Of a stretch of DNA of 64,000 bases, positions 28,738 through 36,853 are shown in pieces (positions within the stretch are counted from its first letter, which is position 1; each line of letters begins with the position of its first letter). The stretch is from positions 2,790,001-2,854,000 of the forward strand of contig NZ_CP049015.1 of NCBI RefSeq assembly GCF_011064845.1. The letters run 5' to 3'. The notes under the pieces are model-generated. The model did not search any database. It saw only the letters and a program-made list of their open reading frames with translations, and was not told the DNA's origin. The DNA comes from Citrobacter freundii ATCC 8090 = MTCC 1658 = NBRC 12681. Its GTDB lineage: Bacteria > Pseudomonadota > Gammaproteobacteria > Enterobacterales > Enterobacteriaceae. The position numbers and the translations under genes are program-made.

Positions 28738-28900
28738 AATAATTACCTTAATTGAGTGAGCCCTTGGGCAGAATGGTCCGAAAAAAATTATCAGAGAGAA
28801 AAGCTAACAAGGAAATCTCAACAGGAACAAGAAATAAAATTATTACAGTGACTGCTTCAGATAAATTCGTAACAAACCAGAGATTCATTAACGCATGATT
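28738..28900 (-). promoter_or_regulatory. Long cspA-type 5' leader (cold thermosensor)
   Basis: Immediately before the csp start the minus strand reads GCCCAAGGGC, then CTCACTCAATTAAGGTAAT, closely matching the end of the cspA leader (GCCGAAAGGC, then ACTTAATTATTAAAGGTAAT). The AT-rich leader upstream is about 150 bases; the transcription start cannot be placed. The remaining bases to 29111 hold no recognisable gene. Confidence 0.65.
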
Positions 28901-29111
28901 AACCAAACATAGCAAGGTTTAGTTTTGTAAGTAAATCACCCATGATTTTGAACATAAAAATTATTTTAAATGGCTAAAATTGAAAATTATGCCATGCTGC
29001 TTAAGACCTTTATCTATCACCCTAAGTTGTCAGGGATTTTTGACTCACGGATGAGTCGTATTTCATTCATTGGACAATTCAAATGTAGTACCTATAAAAA
29101 GTACTAACCTC

Positions 29112-29639
29112 TTAATTTTTCGCTTTATTCAGCATATTTCTATGCGGTCCACTATTAGTATTCCTTATGGCCCCATAAATGCTTTCACAAGTCAATCCGG
29201 CATTGAAGCGGTCGTCAGCAATCTCAGCATAATATTTAGCTTCTGCTGCAATACTTCCGAGCATGTCGGCAAGCATTGTGGCGTCGGCTCCGGCTGTTTT
29301 GCTTCTGGCGGAAGCGGCAATATTTGCGGTGTGCTTTGCGGCGTCCAGGTGGATGGCAAGTTTGGTTGCTTCGTTGCGCAACTGGCTAACAGTAACAGAC
29401 AGACTAGCAGCAGTAGCAGCTGCTTTAGCGGCTTGTGCTTGTGCATCTTTAACGGCCTCATCACGGGCAATAATTCGCCCCTGTTCAATAATGCGGGCGA
29501 CAATTTGGACATTAGCTTCCTGAGAGGATTCAGCGCTGTCGCGTTCCGCCCATTTCTTCTGCCAGCCACGGTCGCTCCAGACGCTTCCGGCAAGAAACGC
29601 ACCGGCCACCAGCAGCAACACAGCAAATATTTTATTCAC
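29112..29639 (-). CDS. Rz-like inner-membrane spanin (DUF2514 type)
   Basis: The i-spanin of the lysis cassette, linking inner and outer membranes at the last step of lysis. I choose GTG 29637-29639, which overlaps the endolysin stop (GTGA) and puts a membrane helix ([19 protein letters not shown]) at the N-terminus. It is followed by a long alanine-rich coiled coil. This gives 175 residues. A start 31 codons upstream is open but lies inside the endolysin gene. Confidence 0.85.
   Translation of the reverse strand: MNKIFAVLLLVAGAFLAGSVWSDRGWQKKWAERDSAESSQEANVQIVARIIEQGRIIARDEAVKDAQAQAAKAAATAASLSVTVSQLRNEATKLAIHLDAAKHTANIAASARSKTAGADATMLADMLGSIAAEAKYYAEIADDRFNAGLTCESIYGAIRNTNSGPHRNMLNKAKN
29192..29446 (-). 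CDS. Rz1-like outer-membrane spanin lipoprotein, nested in Rz
   Basis: In another frame inside the Rz gene, the ATG at 29446 (GAGG nine bases upstream) opens a signal peptide [14 protein letters not shown] with a lipobox cysteine at residue 23. A proline-rich mature part follows ([20 protein letters not shown]). Nesting, signal and proline content are the hallmarks of Rz1. It has 84 residues. Confidence 0.8.
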   Translation of the reverse strand: MHKHKPLKQLLLLLVCLLLLASCATKQPNLPSTWTPQSTPQILPLPPEAKQPEPTPQCLPTCSEVLQQKLNIMLRLLTTASMPD

Positions 29640-30184
29640 TGGTCTATCCCCCAGCACGTCAGCGCACTTTCTTGATCCCGTCGCTCTACCTGACCGTAAC
29701 AGCCATTTTTCTGACCTTTTGTCAGGCGACAATCGCGTCCGCCGTCTTTAATCCACCAGCGGATCGCTTCACAGGCTCCTTTTCGGTCGCCAGCATTGAT
29801 CCGTTTGTAGAAAGTGGAAGGGAAGCATTTTCCGGGACCGATGTTATAAGGGCAGAAAGAAGCGATACCCGCTTTCTGAGGTTCACTCAGCGGGACTTGG
29901 ATATTTTTCTCTACCCACGCCAGCGCCTTGTCGCGTTCTATGGCGTTCACCTGGGCGCATTTCTCAGCAGACAGTTTCATGCTCTGAACTACTGGCTTAC
30001 CGTCAACCATCGTGGCGCCACGGCAAATGGTCCACACTCCGCCGCCGTCGCGATATGCCGTCAGGCTGTTACCCTCTTTCTCATCCAGAAACTGATCGAG
30101 AATCACGGGTGCGGAAGCCCCCGCAAGAATCAGACCAACGACCGCTGCGCTCAGTTTATTCTTCAGCTTTGGTGGCATTGCCAT
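29636..30184 (-). CDS. SAR endolysin (P21 R-like, glycoside hydrolase 24)
   Basis: A 182-residue muralytic lysozyme. It has an N-terminal signal-arrest-release segment ([17 protein letters not shown]) and the catalytic E-D-T set in [21 protein letters not shown]. Exported to the membrane and released on depolarisation, it cuts glycan strands. The ATG at 30184 has GGGAGG eight bases upstream and overlaps the end of the holin gene. Confidence 0.92.
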   Translation of the reverse strand: MAMPPKLKNKLSAAVVGLILAGASAPVILDQFLDEKEGNSLTAYRDGGGVWTICRGATMVDGKPVVQSMKLSAEKCAQVNAIERDKALAWVEKNIQVPLSEPQKAGIASFCPYNIGPGKCFPSTFYKRINAGDRKGACEAIRWWIKDGGRDCRLTKGQKNGCYGQVERRDQESALTCWGIDQ

Positions 30185-30434
30185 TAAGCCGATCCTCCCT
30201 TTCCTTTTTCCTGTAATACCAGTTCACTGCACAGGTGATAACAGTGCATGCAATACCGACAATAATTGCCCAGTCGCTCAGGCTTAACCCTGCAATTCTG
30301 TCGGCCAACATCCAGGACACCTCTTTTGCTGTTTTAGCTGTTTCGGCATATGCCTTCGCTGATACACCGCAGCCGGTCAGCGTGGTTCCTGTTCCATATG
30401 AAAGTCTGCTGTAAATGGTGCTCATTCTGGTCAT
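30156..30434 (-). CDS. Phage holin
   Basis: A 92-residue membrane protein directly before the endolysin. It has one clear helix (LSDWAIIVGIACTVITCAVNWYY) and a charged tail ([11 protein letters not shown]), like holins of P21/HP1-type cassettes; a second, weaker hydrophobic stretch is near the N-terminus. The ATG at 30434 has GGAGG nine bases upstream. It sets the timing of lysis by depolarising the membrane. Confidence 0.78.
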   Translation of the reverse strand: MTRMSTIYSRLSYGTGTTLTGCGVSAKAYAETAKTAKEVSWMLADRIAGLSLSDWAIIVGIACTVITCAVNWYYRKKEREDRLNGNATKAEE

Positions 30435-30540
30435 AGCCCTACCTCCGATTTTTCGGATGGCGTTGTGTGTAATTAAAGGGTCAGGCTTCACGGGCTGGAT
30501 TTATCAACAAAGCACGTAGTGAGTGATACCCGTGAGCCTG
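30416..30540 (-). repeat. Direct repeat copy 1 (holin leader)
   Basis: About 125 bases covering the first codons and leader of the holin gene are repeated at 30865-30990 with roughly 90% identity. Confidence 0.9.
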
Positions 30541-30587
30541 AAATGAAAAAGGCTGCCAGTTGGCAGCCTCGAAGTGAGTTAAGTTGT

Positions 30588-30776
30588 TTACATTGGCGGA
30601 GAGAGAGGACCTTCTAACACCTCTGCTTCACCGTTATGGCAAATGTCATCACCCCTTGTCAGATGCCAGACACCTGTGATTGTTTTACCCGATTCCAGAT
30701 CATCAACAGTGTCATTCGTGTAGTACGCTACCTGTACAACACCGACATGCTGAATCCAGTAATACCCTTCTTTCAT
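30588..30776 (-). CDS. Unrecognised 62-residue phage protein
   Basis: The ATG at 30776 has GGAGG six bases upstream and opens MKEGYYWIQHVGVVQVAYYTN...WHLTRGDDICHNGEAEVLEG, a soluble protein of a type common in lambdoid phages and without assigned function. It lies between the two copies of the 125-base repeat, so it seems to have been added in front of the holin gene together with a second copy of the leader. Confidence 0.7.
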   Translation of the reverse strand: MKEGYYWIQHVGVVQVAYYTNDTVDDLESGKTITGVWHLTRGDDICHNGEAEVLEGPLSPPM

Positions 30777-30847
30777 ACATTCCTCCGCGATACTCAGCAG
30801 ATAGTATAGAGCGGAACAGATAATGCAGCGTTGCCAGAAGCCACAAC

Positions 30848-30883
30848 TCAATGTTTGCTGTCCGTGGTGCTCATTCTGGTCAT
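30848..30883 (-). pseudogene. Decapitated holin start in repeat copy 2
   Basis: The second repeat copy carries the same ribosome site and holin start codons (MTRMST) but the frame ends after 11 codons (TDSKH, stop). This is the scar of a duplication or recombination at the holin start. Confidence 0.7.
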
Positions 30884-30990
30884 AGCCCTACCTCCGATTT
30901 CTTCGGATGGCGCTGTGTGTGATGAAAGGCTCAGGCTTCACGGGCTGGATTTATCTACAAAGCACGTAGCGGATGTTTCCCGTAAGTCTG
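30865..30990 (-). repeat. Direct repeat copy 2
   Basis: The second copy of the holin leader repeat. Copy 2 sits upstream of the 62-residue gene, copy 1 upstream of the intact holin. Confidence 0.9.
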
Positions 30991-31087
30991 CAACTAGTGA
31001 ATATGTCTGAAATATCAGAGTGTTTATTAAAACAACTCGATAAGTGTGGTAAAATCTGGATATATTCCTTTAATTTACTTTGTACCA

Positions 31088-31267
31088 ATGATTACTAAAC
31101 CCTGCCCCTTTTGCGGGAAACTGATCACCTTACATGCCCTGATGTGCCCACATTGCCAAACCGTAAACCCGTTCGTGAAGGCAGTTAAAAGAGAGAGATT
31201 TAAAAACGTTTGCCTCACCGCTATAGCGATCACCTTGGCAGGGGTTGTTATCTGGTTCTCTTTTTGA
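31088..31267 (+). CDS. Small zinc-ribbon membrane protein
   Basis: A 59-residue protein with a zinc ribbon (CPFCGK...CPHCQ) and a C-terminal membrane helix (VCLTAIAITLAGVVIWFSF). The start at ATG 31088 is chosen because a TAAAAT -10-like element lies in the open upstream stretch; there is no strong ribosome site. It is on the plus strand, against the lysis genes, so it is probably a cargo gene. The function is unknown. Confidence 0.6.
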   Translation: MITKPCPFCGKLITLHALMCPHCQTVNPFVKAVKRERFKNVCLTAIAITLAGVVIWFSF

Positions 31268-31627
31268 ACATAAATTTAGTCGTTTGCACAAAATCCGACC
31301 TGCTTACCTTTCATGCAAAACAAAGTCGGCTGGGACGAACAGGAGGGGAGAGTAAAAAATCCGTTCAAATAACCAGTTCAAAAACAACATTGTTCCTGAG
31401 AGGAGAGTTCTCATCAGCAGGTTCTTTGCGAAACTGTTTTCTTAGTGCTATTCCCGCAAACACTGTCTTCTCGGTGCCTCATCACAATCAATCTATACTC
31501 GTTATCTTACTAATGGCTATATCAATTCAGTCACCGATATTTTTTATCAGCCCACATCTTTTCATAAAAATAAGATTTTCTGGGCAAATTAAGGTAAAGT
31601 TGAAGTCCATACATCAAGGAAAAGCCT
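31268..31627. other. Region upstream of the ynfU-like gene
   Basis: No supported gene. It probably holds the promoter and a leader for the ynfU-like gene; open frames here have no recognisable homology or ribosome sites. Confidence 0.4.
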
Positions 31628-31798
31628 ATGTCAGAACGTAAAGACTCTAAATCACGCCGTAACTATCTTGTCAAATGCACCTGCCCAAACTGTACCCAGC
31701 AATCTGAACACAGTTTTTCAAGAGTACAAAAAGGTTCCCTTTTAATCTGTCCTCATTGCAATAAAGTATTCCAGACGAATCAAAAAGAAGCAGCCTGA
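31628..31798 (+). CDS. YnfU-like zinc-ribbon protein
   Basis: A 56-residue protein starting MSERKDSKSRRNYLVKC with two CxxC pairs (CTCPNC and CPHC). I recognise it as very close to YnfU of the E. coli Qin prophage, a small zinc-finger protein of unknown role. AAGGA precedes the ATG. In Qin, too, such a gene lies among cold-shock genes. Confidence 0.8.
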   Translation: MSERKDSKSRRNYLVKCTCPNCTQQSEHSFSRVQKGSLLICPHCNKVFQTNQKEAA

Positions 31799-32205
31799 AT
31801 CTGTTTGAGATACTGTTTCTCGCACAGAATCACTTCATCTGTATTTTAAGATTAATTAAGCTACAGATAATAAAAAACCCGCTGGCTGCGGGTTTAGTAT
31901 TTTCATATTAAATGAATAGTAATTATTGTGATATCTGGGAAAACCATCCCCTTGCGTACTTTATCGTGTAAAGCAAGCAGTCAGTCTCTGAACGTTAGAC
32001 TTTTCGTGCAGTGAACCAACACTTAACGACAATGGTCAGTATACTTTCTCATTCAAGATTGAGATGAAATATGCTCACCGTTGCCTTTAATGCCGGATCA
32101 GTAACATTTTAACTCTACTGATCCAACAATACATCCATTACTTCTGTCAGTATGTCTACTCAGGCTTTAGCCGTCATCGATATTGCATACAGACAAATAA
32201 GGATT
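31799..32205. other. Intergenic region with terminator and inverted repeat
   Basis: It contains the ynfU-like terminator (31872-31895: AAACCCGC/GCGGGTTT after six A bases) and a separate 9-bp perfect inverted repeat GGATCAGTA/TACTGATCC at 32095-32124, which lies about 80 bases after the leftward csp gene and could end its transcript. No gene is seen. Confidence 0.6.
31872..31895 (+). terminator. Terminator of the ynfU-like gene
   Basis: The stem AAACCCGC/GCGGGTTT follows the gene; the U-tract is short on the plus strand and stronger on the minus strand. Confidence 0.7.
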
Positions 32206-32421
32206 TTACTCTGTGATAGCTACGTTGCCAGCAACCGGACCTTTGGCACCATTCTCAATGGAGAATGAGACTTTTTGACCTTCGAACAAGGTGCGGAAAT
32301 TATCGCTCTGGATAGCAGAGAAATGTACAAACACATCTTTACTACCATCAGCAGGAGAGATAAAACCGAATCCCTTATCAGCATTAAACCATTTTACTAA
32401 ACCAGTCATTTTATTTGACAT
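32206..32421 (-). CDS. Second CspB-like cold-shock protein
   Basis: A 71-residue cold-shock domain ([27 protein letters not shown]...[10 protein letters not shown]). It differs from the copy at 28525 mainly in its C-terminal half ([17 protein letters not shown]). Its leader has GCCGGAAGGC followed by AAATTAAGGAATAA, the cspA-type hairpin and ribosome site. It is divergent from the cspH-like gene, the same arrangement as cspB-cspF and cspG-cspH in E. coli. Confidence 0.95.
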   Translation of the reverse strand: MSNKMTGLVKWFNADKGFGFISPADGSKDVFVHFSAIQSDNFRTLFEGQKVSFSIENGAKGPVAGNVAITE

Positions 32422-32717
32422 TTTTATTCCTTAATTTGGCCTTCCGGCGAACATGGTTTTATTACAGAAACTACTTAGCGCTTAGTGGAGAGACTCAAAG
32501 AAGGGATAAATATACAACACCTGAAATGAGAACTGCTTTAGTAAACTACTTTGTATTTTGTCTGTTCTTCAAACCGACCCAATCATTAACGCATGGGCGT
32601 ATGTAATAATCAATGTTTATTTTAGCCGTCCAGATCTCACGATGGCCGAAAAGTATTTCTGGCATTATCTACAGGCATGTGTATAGTGCACCTCGTTATT
32701 AGCTTTAAGGAATTTTT

Positions 32718-32930
32718 TTGTCTCGTAAAATGACAGGAATTGTCACAGCCTTTGACTGCAAAAGCGGTAAAGGTCTAATCACCCCCTCCGATGGTCGCAT
32801 AGATGTTCAGCTTCACATTTCAGCTCTAAATCTCCGTGACTCAGAAGTACTCCTTCCCGGATTGCGCGTTGAGTTTTGTCGAATAAATGGTCTACGAGGC
32901 CCATCTGCAGCGAACGTGTATCTCTCATGA
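32718..32930 (+). CDS. CspH/CspF-like cold-shock protein
   Basis: A 70-residue protein close to E. coli CspH: it starts [20 protein letters not shown] and continues to [13 protein letters not shown]. The RNP1-like segment is degenerate (GKGLITP, and VQLHISA for VFVHFSA), as in CspF/CspH, so RNA binding is probably weak or different. The start codon is TTG (32718-32720) after TAAGGA. The role of this subfamily is not known. Confidence 0.88.
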   Translation: MSRKMTGIVTAFDCKSGKGLITPSDGRIDVQLHISALNLRDSEVLLPGLRVEFCRINGLRGPSAANVYLS

Positions 32931-32992
32931 CTTGTAGCTCACCCTGACTTCTGGAATCATAAAAGAAAATTTAAAAACAGGGAGAGTTTCAT

Positions 32993-33082
32993 ATGTATCC
33001 GAAAATCTATCTAAACGACTGGCTAACAGGTCTTAAGAGCTCATGCTGCACGCTGATAGTGACTATACTCCTTTTCATCTAA
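32993..33082 (+). CDS. Candidate 29-residue membrane peptide
   Basis: A short frame with a good ribosome site (GGGAGAG, eight bases before ATG). It encodes MYPKIYLNDWLTGLKSS followed by a hydrophobic end (LIVTILLFI). An inverted repeat (CTAACAGGT, and CTAACCTGTTAG at 33079-33090) brackets it. It could be a small toxic or regulatory peptide or a chance frame. It lies between Q and the late genes, on the opposite strand. Confidence 0.35.
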   Translation: MYPKIYLNDWLTGLKSSCCTLIVTILLFI

Positions 33083-33216
33083 CCTGTTAGGTTGCCGCGT
33101 CCTGCTGGCCTCGGCTTGAAAACAGGGGCCAGGAATCATGGTATCATCTGGAAAATACTGCAAAATCAAGCTGATGTTGCAACAAGTTGCGGAGCGAAAT
33201 AACAATAGTTAACAGA

Positions 33217-33648
33217 CTAAATAGCTTTTTGGAATTCCACAACCTTTTTTGCTTTATATGTGTCTGTATTTTTTTTCGTGCATTCTATATCCATCTCCAG
33301 AGTTACATCCACCATCGCCAGGCAGCCTTCAATAAACCCCTCAGCAGCCTGCAGTCGCTTTAATACTTGCGTATGGGAAATTCCCAACTTTGTCCCCATA
33401 ACACGAACGGGAATACAATGGATGTAATACCATTCAAGCATCACACATAAAAGAGGATCATGTTTCTTAAGCCTGGCCATAGCGCCATTAATAATTAACC
33501 CATCGTTATCACTGCAAGACAATCTGGTTTTGCATGCCTGGGGCAACAGCCCCTTGAATCCTGCTGCTACTGGAGAATAGTTCACTCCTGAACTATCGCT
33601 TGCCACCCAACCGCCCCATCGTTTTAAAGTCATCTGAATATCTCGCAT
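33217..33648 (-). CDS. Late antitermination protein Q (QuuD-like)
   Basis: A 143-residue protein of the phage antitermination-Q family (MRDIQMTLKRWGGWVASDSSGVNYSPVAAGFKGLLP...), which modifies RNA polymerase at the late promoter so that it reads through to lysis and head genes. I chose the ATG before RDIQMTL because family members begin there; six more codons are in frame. It is followed by the late region, though cold-shock cargo now lies between Q and the lysis cassette. Confidence 0.88.
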   Translation of the reverse strand: MRDIQMTLKRWGGWVASDSSGVNYSPVAAGFKGLLPQACKTRLSCSDNDGLIINGAMARLKKHDPLLCVMLEWYYIHCIPVRVMGTKLGISHTQVLKRLQAAEGFIEGCLAMVDVTLEMDIECTKKNTDTYKAKKVVEFQKAI

Positions 33649-33662
33649 GTTATCTCCCCTAT

Positions 33663-34355
33663 TCATGCCAGTACGCCGATTGCCAGCGCACGATCTATAA
33701 CCCGAAAAATAAGCAACAACTGGTCACCATATTTCGCTTCAAATGCCACAGAATCAGCATGCAACTCATCGTGATGTTCTCTGCACAGTGGTATAACAAA
33801 CAAGTCGTGCGCCTTTGTTCCCATCCCCCCCTGTCCATGGCCAATCAGGTGATGCGGATCATCTGCCGGTCGCCTATAGCTTTCGCAGGGTTGAGTTTTA
33901 ATCCATGCCAGATATCTGGGAGCCGTCCAGCGATTACCTATCGCCAGCTCTGCAGGTTGTTCGCTGTAGTGGTCACGCAAATGGTCATCACAATGTCCAC
34001 ACAGGAGAACCGATCCGGGTTCATGACGCATAGTGGTTAACTCGTGATAATGGTAATCGCTGTGTGGCCACTGGCAGCAATTACCGCCATAACACAGAAG
34101 CCAGTAATCAAGACCACTCAAACCACCAGCAGCCTTTATAACCTTTTCATCCAGGAAGAACGGCCTCAGGGACCCGTCACTGGCAAGCGGCTGGCGAACG
34201 TCAGGAACACGGCCAGCAGGCAACCGTTCCATGACTGCCGGCTGGCTTTCCACCAGTACACACTCACAACTGAATAATGACATGAGCTCGCTGCCCGGCT
34301 TGAGCAGCACAACTCCAAGCTCACGCGCAACCACCGGCTTCAGCAGCGCCCTCAT
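33663..34355 (-). CDS. DUF968 family phage protein with HNH-like C-terminus
   Basis: A 230-residue protein of the DUF968 family found next to rusA and Q in lambdoid prophages. The C-terminal part reads DDPHHLIGHGQGGMGTKAHD followed by LCREHHDELH, an HNH-type zinc-nuclease signature, and CGHCDDHLRDH may add metal ligands. It is probably a recombination or late-stage nuclease. The ATG at 34355 overlaps the rusA stop (ATGA). Confidence 0.85.
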   Translation of the reverse strand: MRALLKPVVARELGVVLLKPGSELMSLFSCECVLVESQPAVMERLPAGRVPDVRQPLASDGSLRPFFLDEKVIKAAGGLSGLDYWLLCYGGNCCQWPHSDYHYHELTTMRHEPGSVLLCGHCDDHLRDHYSEQPAELAIGNRWTAPRYLAWIKTQPCESYRRPADDPHHLIGHGQGGMGTKAHDLFVIPLCREHHDELHADSVAFEAKYGDQLLLIFRVIDRALAIGVLA

Positions 34356-34717
34356 TCTGCTATCTCCCCGATAACTATTTGTCCCTTTTCTCCCCATAAT
34401 TTTGTGACGCGTGAATCCCAGATGTGAGCGTCATCTTCGTAAATGGCATCCATCAGCGCTTTCATCATGTTGTCGAAATCGGGTTTAGCTTGGTGTGGTT
34501 TACCGTTTAACTCAGCCCGTTTCTTTTTGTTCCAGCTCGCAGGCATCGGAAGAATGAAGGTGACATGCGAACCGCTTTCCGGCAGCTCAACACCCTGCAG
34601 ACGAACTTCATCACAGAAAGCCCGGTAACGCAGAACCTCGGGGCGTTTTTTCCATTTGTCAGCGCGCGTCATTCTGGGCTTGCCCATTGGGGTGATATCG
34701 TAGACTTTCACATTCAC
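34352..34717 (-). CDS. rusA: RusA-type Holliday junction resolvase
   Basis: A 121-residue RusA family nuclease that cleaves four-way junctions. The core motif KPDFDNMMKALMDAIYEDD contains the catalytic aspartates (D80, D82 and the acidic pair near 95). Stop and start codons overlap with both neighbours, showing an operon: DUF1367, small gene, rusA, DUF968, Q. Confidence 0.92.
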   Translation of the reverse strand: MNVKVYDITPMGKPRMTRADKWKKRPEVLRYRAFCDEVRLQGVELPESGSHVTFILPMPASWNKKKRAELNGKPHQAKPDFDNMMKALMDAIYEDDAHIWDSRVTKLWGEKGQIVIGEIAE

Positions 34718-34923
34718 CTCCAGATCCGTTGTTGCCAGGTTCTGTCCTGACGCGGAGGCTTAGATGTTTCTGGCAAGAACGCACTAATCGTCCAGTGAAT
34801 GAAGTCATTATCCAGACTGCGCTCGGTCTTAATCTGCTTTGCGCGATAGCGGGCTTCCAGCTCGTCGGCTTGCTCGGTTGTGCATTCGTGATGGTGGAAC
34901 CAGGAATATTTCATCGCCATCAC
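34714..34923 (-). CDS. Small phage protein upstream of rusA
   Basis: A 69-residue protein (MKYSWFHHHECTTEQADELEARYRAKQIKTERSLDNDF...) of unknown function. It is translationally coupled: its ATG overlaps the DUF1367 stop and its stop overlaps the rusA ATG. Two or three ATGs are possible at the start. Confidence 0.75.
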   Translation of the reverse strand: MMAMKYSWFHHHECTTEQADELEARYRAKQIKTERSLDNDFIHWTISAFLPETSKPPRQDRTWQQRIWR

Positions 34924-35519
34924 CCCGCAAAACTCATGAGCTGCGCTGCGGCGTTTTCCGCTTCACGCTGAGTCTTGAATGCCCGGGACAATACCCAGCG
35001 CCACAGAACATCGAGCGCGGCTTTGTACAACTGCTGGAATTCAGTCTCTTCCATGTTGGCGAAAGCAATGCTGCGGGGGTGTTTACGAAGGGTTCCGTCA
35101 GGCAGTTGAATGGCGTCGTAGTGGCCAGCCTCGACAATTACCCAGGCTCGGTATGCATCAAAAGATTTGCAGGCGCTGATACTTCCTGCACGCCTGTCAG
35201 CGATTCGATCGAGGTATTGCTCAGCTGCATCAAGAAGCGCACCTTCGTTTCCACCAAATGCCGCGAGATATTTAGCGTACCCGGTCACCAATTTTCGTTC
35301 ATTGGAGGAGATCGCCCCGCCAGTAGGTTCCCAGTATTCAAACCCGAGATTCAGGAGCGCAAAGAAACGGCGATGGAAAGCGGGATTCCTCACCTGACGA
35401 AATTCGGCTACCAGTACGGCACCGAGTTTGATTTTTGATTGCAGAATATCGCTGGTCTCGGGAGTGGCCGGGATCAGGATTCCTGAAGATTGCTTGATGA
35501 GTTGTAGTTCGTGCGCCAT
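34920..35519 (-). CDS. DUF1367 family phage protein
   Basis: A 199-residue protein (MAHELQLIKQSSGILIPATPETSDIL...) of the DUF1367 family, which sits in the nin-like region before rusA in many lambdoid phages. It is probably involved in recombination, but no activity is known. GGAGAG precedes the ATG. Confidence 0.88.
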   Translation of the reverse strand: MAHELQLIKQSSGILIPATPETSDILQSKIKLGAVLVAEFRQVRNPAFHRRFFALLNLGFEYWEPTGGAISSNERKLVTGYAKYLAAFGGNEGALLDAAEQYLDRIADRRAGSISACKSFDAYRAWVIVEAGHYDAIQLPDGTLRKHPRSIAFANMEETEFQQLYKAALDVLWRWVLSRAFKTQREAENAAAQLMSFAG

Positions 35520-35553
35520 GGTTTCTCTCCGTGGCGCAGTAGGTTACGGTTGT

Positions 35554-35802
35554 TCAGACCGTTGATTTCATATTATCAGAAGGCGGAGTTACCCGGTAGC
35601 CGAGACGGCGGATAAATTGCACAAAACCATTGGGAGTAAAGACTTCTTCATCATCGAGCAAAGGTCGCATTGATACCATTCCATTAACGCGATATATCAG
35701 ATGCCTGCCAGATGAAGGAAAGCTAAACATAACACAACCATCAGAACGTCTGACAAGGTCGTACCAATGATCATCTGATGCCTGCAATGCTGAATTACTC
35801 AC
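35554..35802 (-). CDS. Unrecognised 82-residue phage protein
   Basis: A small soluble protein (MSNSALQASDDHWYDLVRRSDGCVMFSFPSSGRHLIYRV...). It lies between the DinI-like gene and DUF1367 in the rightward-early (minus strand) operon. I do not recognise the family. Confidence 0.65.
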   Translation of the reverse strand: MSNSALQASDDHWYDLVRRSDGCVMFSFPSSGRHLIYRVNGMVSMRPLLDDEEVFTPNGFVQFIRRLGYRVTPPSDNMKSTV

Positions 35803-35912
35803 TTTTTATTCTCCCTTCAATCGACACAGACGCGGTTAAAAGTTGTCGGCAACAGCATCAAAGGGATACACATTTTCGGTATTCTGTTATCTGCGCGCCG
35901 GCTAACCCAAGT

Positions 35913-36146
35913 TCAGTAAAACCAGTCGTCGGCGCTTTCCCATGTTTCCTGCAGGATTTCCTCCACCTTCGTTTTATCGCCCTTATCGCCACCGAAAACA
36001 GTCAGGCTATCGCCGCCAGCCCTGCGGATAACCAGAGAACAATTTTCATATTGATTCTGAAGTCGTTTAAGCAACTCTTTCTCAAGTGCAGGTATGGCGC
36101 GGCGCGGCAGGTCTTTTGATTTGTTGATGGTAAGTTCTATCTTCAT
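35913..36146 (-). CDS. DinI-family protein
   Basis: A 77-residue homologue of DinI, which binds RecA filaments and tunes the SOS response. The N-terminus MKIELTINKSKDLP and the acidic C-terminal helix EEILQETWESADDWF are typical. A LexA box lies 22 bases upstream of the start, so it should be SOS-induced independently of the phage repressor. Confidence 0.93.
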   Translation of the reverse strand: MKIELTINKSKDLPRRAIPALEKELLKRLQNQYENCSLVIRRAGGDSLTVFGGDKGDKTKVEEILQETWESADDWFY

Positions 36147-36167
36147 AATTCCCTCTACATCAATATA

Positions 36168-36183
36168 CTGTACATTTATACAG
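36168..36183 (-). promoter_or_regulatory. LexA operator of the dinI-like gene
   Basis: CTGTATAAATGTACAG on the minus strand matches the CTGT-N8-ACAG SOS box. Confidence 0.9.
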
Positions 36184-36311
36184 TAAACCTATTAAACCTC
36201 ATATTCAAGTGGTTAATAGCACTTTTTGCCAAAGCCATATCTTTGTATACACTAAGTTTTTCCGAGCATTCGGAATTTACTAAATCGGAGAGGAAAAACT
36301 GTGTAGGCAAG

Positions 36312-36333
36312 AAAAAACCCGCCGAAGCGGGTT
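36312..36333 (-). terminator. Terminator between the 121-residue gene and dinI
   Basis: The stem AACCCGC/GCGGGTT is followed on the minus strand by TTTTTT. It would end the early right transcript before the SOS-controlled dinI gene unless antitermination acts. Confidence 0.85.
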
Positions 36334-36421
36334 AGAAGTGCGGGTGCGTTGAGGATACCAAACTAAAAGAGTGGCGGGGATCGCTTCCGTCTTGCTCTCT
36401 TACTCAACTTCGTAGGTTAAA

Positions 36422-36787
36422 TCAATGCAGCTTGTCATTTTTAGCGAGCGAATCTACAAAGCTTACCTGAGACGCATCTTCTTGCTGTCTTTTCTTCCCC
36501 AGTACATCAACACTACTGAGGTCTTTTTCTGCGGGCTTATTTAGTTTTGCCAACTGGTTCCTGAGGGATTTCATTTCGATTTTCAGGGTGGATATTTCAT
36601 TGGTCATTTTTCCACCAGCCTCTTCCCACTCTTTAACGAGATTCCGGCGGGCTTTCTCGTAGTCATCCTGCAGCAGACGCTTCAGGTCATGGATTTTTAA
36701 CTGAACAACGATATTAGCAGCGCAAAAAACATATACGCTTAAGGCTAAAAAAGAAAAAATCAGTACGGCGATGTCGTTAATCGGCAT
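36422..36787 (-). CDS. Membrane-anchored coiled-coil protein
   Basis: A 121-residue protein with one N-terminal membrane helix (about residues 6-28, IAVLIFSFLALSVYVFCAANIVV) and a long charged coiled coil (about 30-85). The family is unknown to me. It lies where replication genes would be expected after cro; it is not a replication protein by any visible motif. Confidence 0.65.
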   Translation of the reverse strand: MPINDIAVLIFSFLALSVYVFCAANIVVQLKIHDLKRLLQDDYEKARRNLVKEWEEAGGKMTNEISTLKIEMKSLRNQLAKLNKPAEKDLSSVDVLGKKRQQEDASQVSFVDSLAKNDKLH

Positions 36788-36853
36788 GAACCCTTCACCC
36801 TCCCAATGTAAAGACCGTATAATCTTACTGTATTCACACTCAGACCATTACTC

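Noticed and set aside
31210..31641. 143-residue plus-strand frame before the ynfU-like gene
   Set aside because: No homology that I recognise, irregular composition, and it overlaps two better genes at its ends.
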